From JAYFRL01 sp034925905 (GTDB taxonomy: Bacteria; Bacillota; Clostridia; Lachnospirales; Anaerotignaceae): a stretch of DNA of 64,000 nt. Below, piece by piece: positions 16,365-24,944 of this stretch (the first letter of the stretch is position 1; each line of letters opens with the position of its first letter). The stretch spans positions 1 through 64,000 of the forward strand of contig JAYFRL010000020.1 in the NCBI GenBank assembly GCA_034925905.1. Reading direction: 5' to 3'. The notes under the pieces were generated by a model that saw nothing but the letters and a program-made list of their open reading frames with translations, was not told the DNA's origin and did not search any database. The translations under genes were made by a program, and so were the position numbers.

Positions 16365-17690
16365 ATGCAAGCTTTAACATTCAATCGGGGAGTTCATCCA
16401 AAAGATGAAAAGGCTATAACAGCCAATAAACCTATTGAAGTAATAATGCCTAAGGTAAAACAGGTGTTTTATTTTCCTGTTTGTCAGCATATAGGCGCTC
16501 CATGCGAGCCTATAGTTGAAAAGGGCGATTACGTCAAGGTTGGCCAAAAAATAGCCGAAGCAAAAGCCTTTGTCTCTTCTCCGATATTTTCAAGCATTTC
16601 GGGCACTGTTACAGATATTCGCCCTATGCTTGTACCCGGAGGCGCAATGATGCAGTCAATTGTTATTGAAAATGACGGCCTCATGCAAGAAATTGAAGGG
16701 CTTAACGAAGCAAAAGACTACACGAAGATGTCAAACGAAGAAATTTTAAGCTGTATCAAAGAAGCAGGAGTGGTTGGTTTGGGAGGCGCAGGCTTTCCAA
16801 CGCATGTGAAGCTTGCCCCGCCGAAGGACAAAGTTATCGATTATATTTTGATTAACGGAGCTGAATGCGAACCATACTTAACCTGCGACTACAGGCTTAT
16901 GCTTGAAGAACCGGAAAAAATTATAAAAGGTCTTCAGGTTATTTTAAAGCTTCACCCAAACGCAAAAGGCGTTATAGGAATAGAGCAAAACAAGCCGGAA
17001 GCTATAAAAGTGATGACAGAAGCGGCAAAAGGAATTGATAATATAACAGTTGCCACACTTATAACAAAGTTCCCTCAAGGCTCCGAAAAACATCTTATTT
17101 ATGCAATTACTAAAAGAGAAGTTAAATCGGGTGCTTTACCGGCAGACGCAGGCTGTATTGTTGACAACATCGATACAGTTATAGCTATTTACAACGCAAT
17201 GTTTGAAAATAAGCCTATAATGAGAAGAATAATCACAGTTAGTGGGCGTGCAGTTGCAAACCCCGGCAACTATGAAATAAGAATCGGAACAACTTTTAAA
17301 GATATTATAGACTCTATAGGCGGGTTTAAAGAAACGCCCGCTAAATTTATCGCCGGCGGACCTATGATGGGTCCCGCCATGTATACTCTGGACGTTGCAA
17401 CTGTAAAAACATCCTCAGCCCTTCTTTGCCTTACGGAAAAAGAAGCCATGCTTCCTCCTGAAAGCAACTGTATACGCTGCGGAAAATGCGTTTCTCACTG
17501 TCCAATGGGGCTTATGCCTCTTGAGCTTAATCAATACGCTATACGAGGAGACGGAGACGGCTTTGTCAAAGCTAATGGCCTTGACTGCATAGAATGCGGA
17601 AGCTGCTCTTTCATTTGTCCGGCCAAAAGGCATCTTGCTCAGTCTATAAGAGCTGAGAAAAAGATACAAATGGCTAAAAAGAAAAAGTAA
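16365..17690 (+). CDS. rnfC: Electron transport complex subunit RnfC
   Basis: 441 residues, peripheral membrane subunit of the ferredoxin:NAD+ oxidoreductase. It binds FMN/NADH in the Nqo1-like core (Gly-rich GVVGLGGAGFPTHVK) and holds two 4Fe-4S clusters near the C-terminus (CIRCGKCVSHCP and CIECGSCSFICP). The N-terminal lipoyl-like/barrel part has the GAPCEPIVEKGDYV segment. ATG 16365 with GAGGAGG upstream is preferred over in-frame codons further upstream, which encode an unrelated hydrophobic stretch. First gene of rnfCDGEAB. Confidence 0.96.
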   Translation: MQALTFNRGVHPKDEKAITANKPIEVIMPKVKQVFYFPVCQHIGAPCEPIVEKGDYVKVGQKIAEAKAFVSSPIFSSISGTVTDIRPMLVPGGAMMQSIVIENDGLMQEIEGLNEAKDYTKMSNEEILSCIKEAGVVGLGGAGFPTHVKLAPPKDKVIDYILINGAECEPYLTCDYRLMLEEPEKIIKGLQVILKLHPNAKGVIGIEQNKPEAIKVMTEAAKGIDNITVATLITKFPQGSEKHLIYAITKREVKSGALPADAGCIVDNIDTVIAIYNAMFENKPIMRRIITVSGRAVANPGNYEIRIGTTFKDIIDSIGGFKETPAKFIAGGPMMGPAMYTLDVATVKTSSALLCLTEKEAMLPPESNCIRCGKCVSHCPMGLMPLELNQYAIRGDGDGFVKANGLDCIECGSCSFICPAKRHLAQSIRAEKKIQMAKKKK

Positions 17691-17702
17691 GGGGGGAAAA
17701 TA

Positions 17703-18662
17703 ATGGATAATCAAAATGTTATAGTATCGGCTACCCCTCACGTTTGTTCTAAGGATTCAACAAGAAGCATAATGCTTGATGTTATAATTGCCCTTGTTCC
17801 CGCGTGTGTTATGGGTATATACTATTTTGGTTTTAATGCTCTTTTATTAATGCTTGTTTCCGTGGCATCCGCAATGCTCTCTGAAGCGGCTTTTCAAAAA
17901 ATAATGAAACGTCCAAGCACTACAGGAGATTTAAGCGCAGCGGTTACCGGGCTTCTTTTGGCTCTTAACATGCCTGCTTCCGCTCCTTTATGGACTCCTG
18001 TTGTCGGAAGTGTTTTTGCTATAATAATAGTTAAACAAATATTTGGAGGAATAGGCCAAAACTTTGTAAACCCCGCATTGGCGGGACGTGCTTTTTTGCT
18101 TGCTTCATATCCGACTATTATGACAGCATGGACGCTTGACGGAGTTTCAACGGCTACGCCTCTTGCCCTGCTTAAATCGGGAAGTTTTGTTCCTGCCGGA
18201 GCAGACATTGCAAGTGCATTCTTCGGTCATATAGGCGGATGTATAGGCGAAACAAGTGCAATTGCCCTTTTAATAGGAGGCATATATCTTATAGTAAAAC
18301 AGGTTATAAGCTGGAGAATACCCGTTATATACATAGCAACAGTTATGCTTTTAACTTGGATTATCGGAAGAAACGGGGTTATGACAGGCTTCCCGGTATA
18401 TGAAGCAGTTGTTGGCGGGCTTATGCTCGGAGCAATATTTATGGCAACGGATTATGCCACCTCTCCCGTCACTGCGGCAGGTCAGGTTATATTTGCCTTG
18501 GGCTGCGGTCTTTTAACCGCTCTTATAAGAACAAAAGGAGGATATCCTGAAGGCGTTTCTTATTCAATACTTATTATGAACCTTTGTGTCCCACTTATTG
18601 ATAAATTTACAAGACCAAGGGTCTTTGGAACAACAAAAGCAAAGGAGGCGAAAAAAGCATGA
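17703..18662 (+). CDS. rnfD: Electron transport complex subunit RnfD
   Basis: 319 residues, integral membrane with about nine to ten helices; homologous to NqrB. Thr in the STATPL segment is the expected covalent FMN attachment site, although the usual Gly of the S-G-A-T-type motif is replaced by Thr. Other landmarks are FVNPALAGRAFLLASYP and the late motif MATDYATSPVT. AAGGGGGG lies just before the ATG. The stop overlaps rnfG by 4 bases. Confidence 0.95.
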   Translation: MDNQNVIVSATPHVCSKDSTRSIMLDVIIALVPACVMGIYYFGFNALLLMLVSVASAMLSEAAFQKIMKRPSTTGDLSAAVTGLLLALNMPASAPLWTPVVGSVFAIIIVKQIFGGIGQNFVNPALAGRAFLLASYPTIMTAWTLDGVSTATPLALLKSGSFVPAGADIASAFFGHIGGCIGETSAIALLIGGIYLIVKQVISWRIPVIYIATVMLLTWIIGRNGVMTGFPVYEAVVGGLMLGAIFMATDYATSPVTAAGQVIFALGCGLLTALIRTKGGYPEGVSYSILIMNLCVPLIDKFTRPRVFGTTKAKEAKKA

Positions 18663-19204
18663 AGCAAATATCAACTCCTGCAATAAGATTATTTATAATT
18701 TGCTTTGTTTGCACCCTTGCTTTAGGTCTTTGCTCAGAAATAACAAAAGAACCTATCGCAGCTCAGGCTGTTAAAACTCAGACCGAGGCTATGTCTGCGG
18801 TTTTCCCCGACGCTGTATTTGAGGAAGCCACGCTTGATTCAGAAACTCCCGGTGTAACGAAAGTTAACCTTGGGAAAGACTCTGACGGAAACTTAAAGGG
18901 CTTTGTTGTAAATGTTGATACAAACGGTTTCGGCGGCACAATAAGCATGATGGTGGGCATTGACACCGAAGGAACAATAACCGGGCTTAGGATATTGTCT
19001 CTTTCTGAAACTCCCGGCCTCGGTGCAAAAGCAACAGACTCTTCTTTCTATGAACAGTTTACAGGCATGTCCGGAGACCTTGCCGTAACCAAAGATGGCG
19101 GCGACGTTCAGGCTATAACAAGCGCAACCATAACATCAAGAGCTGTTACAAGCGGCGCAAACGCTGCTCTTAAATGGTTTGAAGAAAATGGAGGTGCTTA
19201 TTGA
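18659..19204 (+). CDS. rnfG: Electron transport complex subunit RnfG
   Basis: 181 residues: one N-terminal membrane helix (about 7-27), then an extracytoplasmic FMN-binding domain. The flavinylation motif is ITSATITSRAVT, with the second Thr of TSAT expected to carry FMN through a phosphoester bond made by ApbE (not in this window). The start ATG overlaps the rnfD stop in an ATGA arrangement. Confidence 0.95.
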   Translation: MKQISTPAIRLFIICFVCTLALGLCSEITKEPIAAQAVKTQTEAMSAVFPDAVFEEATLDSETPGVTKVNLGKDSDGNLKGFVVNVDTNGFGGTISMMVGIDTEGTITGLRILSLSETPGLGAKATDSSFYEQFTGMSGDLAVTKDGGDVQAITSATITSRAVTSGANAALKWFEENGGAY

Positions 19205-19821
19205 TGAATCGTAATCTTAGCGTATTTAAAGAAGGTATTTTCGAGAATAACCCAATACTTATACAGGTTGTCGGAATGTGCGCAACCCTTGCCACATCAA
19301 CAAGCCTTATAAATGGCGTTGGAATGGGTCTTTCAACAACAGCCGTTTTGGTTGGCTCAAATGTTGTTATAGCTCTTCTTCGTAAGTATATTCCTGATAC
19401 TGTAAGAATACCTTGCTTTATCGTTGTAATAGCATCATTCGTTACCATAGTTCAGCTGCTTTTGCAGGCATATATACCTTCGTTAAACCAATCTTTAGGG
19501 CTTTTTATCCCGCTTATAGTTGTTAACTGCATTATTCTTGCAAGGGCTGAATCCTTTGCTTCTAAAAATTCGGTTATTGCTTCGTTTTGGGATGGGCTTG
19601 GAAATGGTTTAGGCTTCACAATGGTTCTTGCTGTTATGGGTATTTTCCGTGAGTTTTTCGGCTCGGGAAAATTTCTTAACATGCAGGTGCTTCCGGACGC
19701 TTTCCCACGCACGCTGATGCTTGTTATGGCTCCCGGAGCATTCTTTACTCTCGGCTGTTTCATGGCTGCTTTTAAGCATGTTATGGCAAAGAAAAAGGCT
19801 GCAGAATCTAAAAACGCTTAA
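19204..19821 (+). CDS. rnfE: Electron transport complex subunit RnfE
   Basis: 205 residues, six membrane helices, related to NqrD. The pattern NPILIQVVGMCATLATST near the N-terminus with the conserved Cys in the membrane is a family hallmark; RnfA and RnfE together hold a 2Fe-2S cluster in the membrane. The ATG (19204) overlaps the rnfG TGA by one base, with GGAGGTG upstream. A TTG one codon earlier is less likely. Confidence 0.95.
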   Translation: MNRNLSVFKEGIFENNPILIQVVGMCATLATSTSLINGVGMGLSTTAVLVGSNVVIALLRKYIPDTVRIPCFIVVIASFVTIVQLLLQAYIPSLNQSLGLFIPLIVVNCIILARAESFASKNSVIASFWDGLGNGLGFTMVLAVMGIFREFFGSGKFLNMQVLPDAFPRTLMLVMAPGAFFTLGCFMAAFKHVMAKKKAAESKNA

Positions 19822-19840
19822 ATAAAGGAGGGAAATAAAA

Positions 19841-20419
19841 ATGAATTTGATATTATTGGTTTTAGCAGGCGTATTTGTTAACAACTATATATTTTCACAG
19901 TTCTTAGGCATCTGCCCTTTCCTTGGCGTTTCCAAAAAGCTTGACACGGCAGCCGGAATGGGTATTGCGGTTATATTTGTTATTACGCTTGCAAGTGCCG
20001 CAACATATTTTGTTTACAACTTTATTCTTGTTCCTTTTGGAATAGAATATCTCTATACAATAGCTTTCATATTGGTTATTGCAGCCTTAGTTCAGTTTGT
20101 TGAAATGTTTATAAAGAAAAGCTCGCCTTCCCTTTATCAGGCGCTGGGGGTTTATCTTCCGCTTATAACAACAAACTGCGCCGTTTTGGGAGTTGCGGTT
20201 ACCAATATGCAAAAAGAATACACTTTCATAGAATCTATATTAAACGGTATCGGCGGAGCTGCAGGCTTTGCGCTTGCAATAATACTTTTCGCAGGTATCA
20301 GAGAAAGAATTGAATTTAACAATATTCCGAAAGCATTTGACGGCTTCCCGCTTGCTCTTTTAGGCGCAGGTCTTATGTCAATAGCATTTTTGGGATTCCA
20401 GGGTTTAATAACACTTTAA
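19841..20419 (+). CDS. rnfA: Electron transport complex subunit RnfA
   Basis: 192 residues, six membrane helices, related to NqrE and to RnfE with inverted topology. NNYIFSQFLGICPFLGVSKK near the start and TTNCAVLGVAV in the middle contain the membrane Cys residues. AAGGAGG is upstream. Gene order C-D-G-E-A-B matches the clostridial/acetogen type. Confidence 0.96.
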   Translation: MNLILLVLAGVFVNNYIFSQFLGICPFLGVSKKLDTAAGMGIAVIFVITLASAATYFVYNFILVPFGIEYLYTIAFILVIAALVQFVEMFIKKSSPSLYQALGVYLPLITTNCAVLGVAVTNMQKEYTFIESILNGIGGAAGFALAIILFAGIRERIEFNNIPKAFDGFPLALLGAGLMSIAFLGFQGLITL

Positions 20420-20437
20420 ACAAGGAGGAACTAAAAA

Positions 20438-21280
20438 ATGGACATTATGAACGTAGTATATGCTGTAGCCAGCATTGGAGGCTTAGGTGTCATTTTTGGT
20501 GCAGGCCTTGGTTATGCTTCAAAAATGTTTGCTATTGAAGAAGACCCAAGAATATCTCTTGTTCAGGCAGCGCTTCCTGGTGCAAACTGCGGAGGCTGCG
20601 GCTTCCCCGGATGTTCTGGCTGTGCCACTGCCATTGTAAACGGCACAGCGAAGGTTAATGCATGTCCTGTCGGCGGAACTAAGGTTGCCGATAAAATTGC
20701 CGAAATAATGGGTGTTACTGCTGAAGAAACAACTCCTAAAGCGGCTTTTGTAAAATGCAAAGGCACTTGCAGTGCCAGTAAAAATAAATATGATTATTTT
20801 GGCCTGGACGACTGCGTTATGGCTTCCCATCTTGCGGGGGGTGGCGCAAAAAGCTGCTCATATGGCTGTCTTGGGCTCGGTTCATGCGTTAAGGCCTGCC
20901 CTTTTAACGCAATATCAATTGTAGACGGGATTGCCGTTGTAGACCAGGAAACATGCGTCGCCTGCGGAAATTGTGTTTCTGCCTGCCCAAAACATTTAAT
21001 AGAATTGCTTCCAATAAATAAAAAGGTTAAGGTTCAATGTAATTCAAAAGACACGGGAAAGGTTGTTGTATCAAATTGCTCAAACGGATGCATCGCCTGC
21101 AAAATATGCGAAAAATCATGCAATTTTGATGCCATAAAGGTTATTGACAACCTTGCGGTTATAGATTATGACAAATGCAAAAACTGTGGGGTTTGTGCAA
21201 ATAAATGCCCGAAACACGTTATTACAGGTGCAAAACCAGCTCCTGTAGAAACTGTTGCAACGGCTGCGGCTTCAGAATAA
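20438..21280 (+). CDS. rnfB: Electron transport complex subunit RnfB
   Basis: 280 residues. One N-terminal membrane anchor, then the four-Cys domain GANCGGCGFPGCSGCA for a 4Fe-4S cluster, then several ferredoxin-type CxxCxxCxxxCP motifs (for example CVACGNCVSACP, CIACKICEKSC, CKNCGVCANKCP), and an Ala-rich tail. It is the entry point for electrons from reduced ferredoxin. The number of cluster motifs varies between species; here two four-Cys pairs plus extra Cys residues are visible. Last gene of the operon, followed by a strong terminator. Confidence 0.96.
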   Translation: MDIMNVVYAVASIGGLGVIFGAGLGYASKMFAIEEDPRISLVQAALPGANCGGCGFPGCSGCATAIVNGTAKVNACPVGGTKVADKIAEIMGVTAEETTPKAAFVKCKGTCSASKNKYDYFGLDDCVMASHLAGGGAKSCSYGCLGLGSCVKACPFNAISIVDGIAVVDQETCVACGNCVSACPKHLIELLPINKKVKVQCNSKDTGKVVVSNCSNGCIACKICEKSCNFDAIKVIDNLAVIDYDKCKNCGVCANKCPKHVITGAKPAPVETVATAAASE

Positions 21281-21296
21281 CCCGAATAAGCTTTTT

Positions 21297-21329
21297 GAGC
21301 GAGGAGGTTTCCCTCCTCGCTCTTTTTTT
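21297..21329 (+). terminator. Intrinsic terminator of the rnf operon
   Basis: An 11-bp GC-rich stem (GAGCGAGGAGG with CCTCCTCGCTC) is followed by seven T. It lies 17 bases after the rnfB stop. Confidence 0.93.
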
Positions 21330-21350
21330 ATGTATAATTTTTTCTCTTGC

Positions 21351-21379
21351 TTGAACAAATGCTGTTTTACTGATACAAT
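21351..21379 (+). promoter_or_regulatory. Probable sigma-A promoter of DUF4321-maf
   Basis: TTGAAC (21351-21356), 17-base spacer, TACAAT (21374-21379), 36 bases before the DUF4321 start. Confidence 0.6.
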
Positions 21380-21414
21380 TAAATTAATAAACAACTTTAT
21401 CAGGGAGGATTATC

Positions 21415-21672
21415 ATGAGAAGAAGCGATAGAAGTATTTGGTCTTTTGTTCTAATTATGCTTGCAGGAGTTGTTGTTGGAGGCTTTATAGGAGAGCTCCT
21501 CGGCGGCTTTTCATTTTTAAGCTGGCTTAGATATGGCCAAACTTTTGGCTTAACCTCACCCCTAACCCTGGACATGGGAATTCTTTGCTTTCAGTTTGCG
21601 CTTTCGATAAAATTTTCGATTGCAGGAATAATAGGAATTATAATTGCAGTTTTAATTTATAAAAATATTTAA
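21415..21672 (+). CDS. DUF4321 small membrane protein
   Basis: 85 residues, two membrane segments (about 9-29 and 60-82) around a short loop containing LSWLRYGQTFGL. This matches the DUF4321 family found in Clostridia, commonly next to maf and mreB. Function unknown. GGGAGG is upstream of the ATG, and maf starts 11 bases after the stop, so it is co-transcribed with the shape/division block. Confidence 0.8.
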   Translation: MRRSDRSIWSFVLIMLAGVVVGGFIGELLGGFSFLSWLRYGQTFGLTSPLTLDMGILCFQFALSIKFSIAGIIGIIIAVLIYKNI

Positions 21673-21683
21673 GGAGTATTGGA

Positions 21684-22277
21684 ATGGATTTCATTTTAGC
21701 TTCAAAATCCCCAAGGCGGCGCGAGCTTTTAGAAAATATCGGGCTGCCTTTTATTGCAATTGAAACAAATGCCGAAGATGAAACCACCGTATATCCCTCT
21801 CCCGAGGATATGGTTTTAGAGCTTTCGTTAAAGAAGGCTAAGGCTTGTTTAATGAAAGCTCCAGAGGAATCAATAATAATCGGGGCGGACACTATAGTTG
21901 TTATAGGCGGAAAAATTTTAGGTAAACCAAAGGATTATAACGAAGGCTTTTTTATGCTTAAAAGCCTCTCCGGGAAAACACATACGGTTTATACAGGCAT
22001 GACACTTATATACAAACATAAAAATGGAGAAAAAACGTATTCTTCCATATCCACGGCAGAGGTAACAATAAAAGCTTTAAATGACAGAGAAATAAAAGCC
22101 TACCTTGATACGGGAGAATATGAAGACAAGGCCGGCTCCTACGGTATACAAGGCAAAGGTGCTGTGTTTATTGATAAAATATGCGGCGATTATTTTGCCG
22201 TTGTAGGCTTTTCGCTTTCTTCTTTTTTTGATGCTTTTAAAGCCCTGGGATTTAACATTTCCGATTTCTGGAAATAA
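21684..22277 (+). CDS. maf: Maf-family nucleotide pyrophosphatase
   Basis: 197 residues. The conserved start ASKSPRRRELLENIG, the metal-binding GADTIVVI, and HTVYTGMTLI identify the Maf/YhdE family. These hydrolyse non-canonical or m5U/dTTP-type nucleotides, and overproduction inhibits septation in Bacillus. It directly precedes mreB, as in many Firmicutes. AAGGAG is upstream of the ATG. Confidence 0.94.
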   Translation: MDFILASKSPRRRELLENIGLPFIAIETNAEDETTVYPSPEDMVLELSLKKAKACLMKAPEESIIIGADTIVVIGGKILGKPKDYNEGFFMLKSLSGKTHTVYTGMTLIYKHKNGEKTYSSISTAEVTIKALNDREIKAYLDTGEYEDKAGSYGIQGKGAVFIDKICGDYFAVVGFSLSSFFDAFKALGFNISDFWK

Positions 22278-22355
22278 AGAAAAGAACACCCTGTTTTTCT
22301 TGCAGTTACAGGTATGTTTGCATACTTTCAAAATTGGTTAAAATTATCTTGTATG

Positions 22356-22384
22356 TTGAAAATTATATTAAAAAGATGTATTAT
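22356..22384 (+). promoter_or_regulatory. Probable sigma-A promoter of mreB
   Basis: TTGAAA (22356-22361), 17-base spacer, TATTAT (22379-22384), about 105 bases ahead of the mreB start. It would give the shape genes a promoter separate from maf. Confidence 0.5.
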
Positions 22385-22488
22385 TTATATATGTTTATTT
22401 TGGGGTTTTTTAAAAACTTTTGAAAAAAATTATTGCAGTTTTAATGCTGCTTTTAATTTCTTTATATCAGAGAGGAGCAAGTTTTTTA

Positions 22489-23520
22489 ATGTTTTCTAAA
22501 GACATGGGTATAGACCTAGGCACTGCAAATACACTCGTATACGTCAAGGGTAAAGGTATCATAGTTAACGAGCCTTCCGTTGTTGCTATAAACACAAATA
22601 CAAAAGAGGTTATCGCAGTTGGTAACGAAGCCAAGGAAATGGTTGGACGCACCCCTGGGACAATAGTTGCAATACGTCCCATGAAAGATGGTGTTATTGC
22701 AGATTTCAACATAACTCAGGCAATGCTTAAGTATTTCATAGAAAAAGCATACCCCCGTTCATTCTTCGGTCCACGTCCAAGAGTTGTTGTCTGTGTGCCT
22801 TCAGGCGTTACGGAAGTTGAAAAAAGAGCCGTTATAGAAGCAACAATAGCCTCCGGTGCAAAAGATAAAAACGCATACCTCATAGAGGAACCTATGGCAG
22901 CTGCCATAGGCGCAGGGCTTCCGGTTGAAAATCCGTCCGGCAGCATGGTTGTTGATATCGGCGGAGGAACAAGCGAAGTTGCGGTAATATCTCTCGGCGG
23001 AATAGTTACAAGCAACTCTCTCCGAGTTGCGGGGGATGAGCTTGATAACCATATAGTAAACTATATCAAAAAAGAGTTTAACCTTGCCATAGGTGACAGA
23101 ACAGCCGAAGAAATAAAAATAACAATAGGCTCAGCCTATCTTCTTGAAGTTGAAGAAGAGCTTGAAATAAGAGGCAGAGACCTCATTTCAGGTCTTCCTA
23201 AAACAGTGCTCATAACAAGCGAACAGATAAGGTTTGCTTTAAGCGAGCCTGTAAACAGTATAATTGAAACAATAAAGCAAACTCTTGAGGCAACTCCGCC
23301 AGAGCTTGCTTCAGACATAATGGAATCTGGAATTACGCTTACAGGCGGAGGCGCTCTTTTAACCGGTCTTGATACCCTCATCTCTAAAGAAACGGGCATC
23401 GCCGTTCACGTTGCAAACGAGCCTTTAAACTGCGTTGTTATGGGAACCGGTCTTGTTTTAGAGCATATAGACACATTAAAATCTGTCCTTCTTTCTCCAA
23501 AAAAATCAAGAATATATTAA
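22489..23520 (+). CDS. mreB: Rod shape-determining protein MreB
   Basis: 343 residues, actin-fold ATPase that forms membrane filaments guiding side-wall synthesis. Phosphate 1 motif DLGTANTLVYV, phosphate 2 VVDIGGGTSEVAVI and adenosine motif ITLTGGGALL are all intact. In-frame codons upstream of ATG 22489 encode an unrelated hydrophobic stretch; GAGGAG lies 11 bases before the ATG. Followed 18 bases later by mreC. Confidence 0.96.
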   Translation: MFSKDMGIDLGTANTLVYVKGKGIIVNEPSVVAINTNTKEVIAVGNEAKEMVGRTPGTIVAIRPMKDGVIADFNITQAMLKYFIEKAYPRSFFGPRPRVVVCVPSGVTEVEKRAVIEATIASGAKDKNAYLIEEPMAAAIGAGLPVENPSGSMVVDIGGGTSEVAVISLGGIVTSNSLRVAGDELDNHIVNYIKKEFNLAIGDRTAEEIKITIGSAYLLEVEEELEIRGRDLISGLPKTVLITSEQIRFALSEPVNSIIETIKQTLEATPPELASDIMESGITLTGGGALLTGLDTLISKETGIAVHVANEPLNCVVMGTGLVLEHIDTLKSVLLSPKKSRIY

Positions 23521-23538
23521 AATTTAGGGGAAATAAAA

Positions 23539-24408
23539 TTGAACTTTTTTATGCATTACAGGAAACACATATTAATATTGGTTTCAATAGTGCTGTTGGT
23601 GACAGCATTTTTTACCTATGAGAAAAAATCAAGCTTTACTTTCGTCGACAATGCTCTCACATTTATAGTTACTCCGGTGCAAGACGGGATTTCTAAAATT
23701 TCAAGTTTTTTTACAAACAAAATAAACGAAAGAAAGCTTAATAAAGAAAATGAGCTTGAAACTGAAGACCTTGTTTTAAAAGTTAAAGAGCTTGAATCGG
23801 AAAATGAAGCTCTTTCAAAAAAGATTTCTCTTTTAAGTGAAGAAAACGATGAGCTTTCTTCACTTCTTAATATTGCAAAAAAATATCCTGATTTTGAAAC
23901 AATCGGGGTAAGAATTACCGCAAAAGACCCGGGGAATTGGTATGATTCCTTTCTTATAAACAGAGGCAGCAACGACGGCATATATTCAAATATGCCTATT
24001 ATAGATTCCTCCGGTCTTGTTGGAATGATTACCGAGGCAGGGAAAACACATTCAAAAGCGCAGTCTATTTTAGACAGTCATAACTCTGTTTCCGCCGTTT
24101 GCCTGCGTACAAATGATACAGGCATAATTTCGGGAGACTATACTCTTTTTGAAAAAGGTCTTTGCCGAATGAGCTACATAAGCCCTACTTCCTCCATAGT
24201 TCCGGGCGATGAAATTTTCACCTCTTATTTAAGCGATATATACCCTGCCGGAATAAGCATAGGAATTGTTACCGAAATAGGACTTGAAGAAAGCGGTCTT
24301 TCAAAAACAGCCGTAATTTCTCCGACTGCAAACCTTAAACAGATGGATTCTCTTCTTGTGATTACAAATTATAAAAAACAAACGTCCGAAACTAGCACGG
24401 AGGATTAA
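23539..24408 (+). CDS. mreC: Rod shape-determining protein MreC
   Basis: 289 residues: a membrane helix near 9-27, a coiled coil (about 60-115, rich in Glu/Leu/Lys), then the double beta-barrel domain (GVRITAKDPGNWYDSFLINRG onward). It bridges MreB/MreD to PBP2 outside the membrane. The likely start is TTG with AGGGGA at good spacing; an ATG 12 bases later is the alternative. Confidence 0.93.
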   Translation: MNFFMHYRKHILILVSIVLLVTAFFTYEKKSSFTFVDNALTFIVTPVQDGISKISSFFTNKINERKLNKENELETEDLVLKVKELESENEALSKKISLLSEENDELSSLLNIAKKYPDFETIGVRITAKDPGNWYDSFLINRGSNDGIYSNMPIIDSSGLVGMITEAGKTHSKAQSILDSHNSVSAVCLRTNDTGIISGDYTLFEKGLCRMSYISPTSSIVPGDEIFTSYLSDIYPAGISIGIVTEIGLEESGLSKTAVISPTANLKQMDSLLVITNYKKQTSETSTED

Positions 24409-24410
24409 TT

Positions 24411-24923
24411 ATGAGGATAATTTTCACCGCTGTTTTGCTTGTTGTTAATATTGCGCTGCAATCAACCTTGTTTCAGCTAATTGCAATAAGGGGCGTTGTG
24501 CCAAACACAGCCATAATAATAATCGTTTCAGTCGCCCTTTTACGAGGCAGGTTTGAAGGTCTTTTAACCGGTTTTTTTGCAGGCTTACTTCAGGATATAT
24601 TTTTTGGGAACGCACTTTTTTTCTATGCGCTTTTAGGAATGCTCACAGGTTATTTCTGCGGCGGAATAAACAAAAGTTTTTATAGGGAAAATTTTATACT
24701 CCCTTTGGTTCTTTGTGCGGCGGCAACTTTTTTATATAACATGGCAATATATCTTACAAGCCTCATAATGATGGGAAATATAAACCTTTTATACTGTTTT
24801 TTGAATAAAATTTTACCTGAAACGGTTTATACTTCCGTTTTGTCTATATTAGGCTACCGGTTACTTTTTGAGCTCAACGAGATGATAGAATATAAAGAGC
24901 GCTTTAGGCGCAAATTGTTTTGA
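24411..24923 (+). CDS. mreD: Rod shape-determining protein MreD
   Basis: 170 residues, about five membrane helices, with the family pattern GFFAGLLQDIFFGNALFFYALLGMLTGYF. Membrane partner of MreC in the elongasome. GGAGG precedes the ATG, which lies 2 bases after the mreC stop. Confidence 0.9.
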   Translation: MRIIFTAVLLVVNIALQSTLFQLIAIRGVVPNTAIIIIVSVALLRGRFEGLLTGFFAGLLQDIFFGNALFFYALLGMLTGYFCGGINKSFYRENFILPLVLCAAATFLYNMAIYLTSLIMMGNINLLYCFLNKILPETVYTSVLSILGYRLLFELNEMIEYKERFRRKLF

Positions 24924-24944
24924 TTCCATGGAAGCGGAGGAAAT

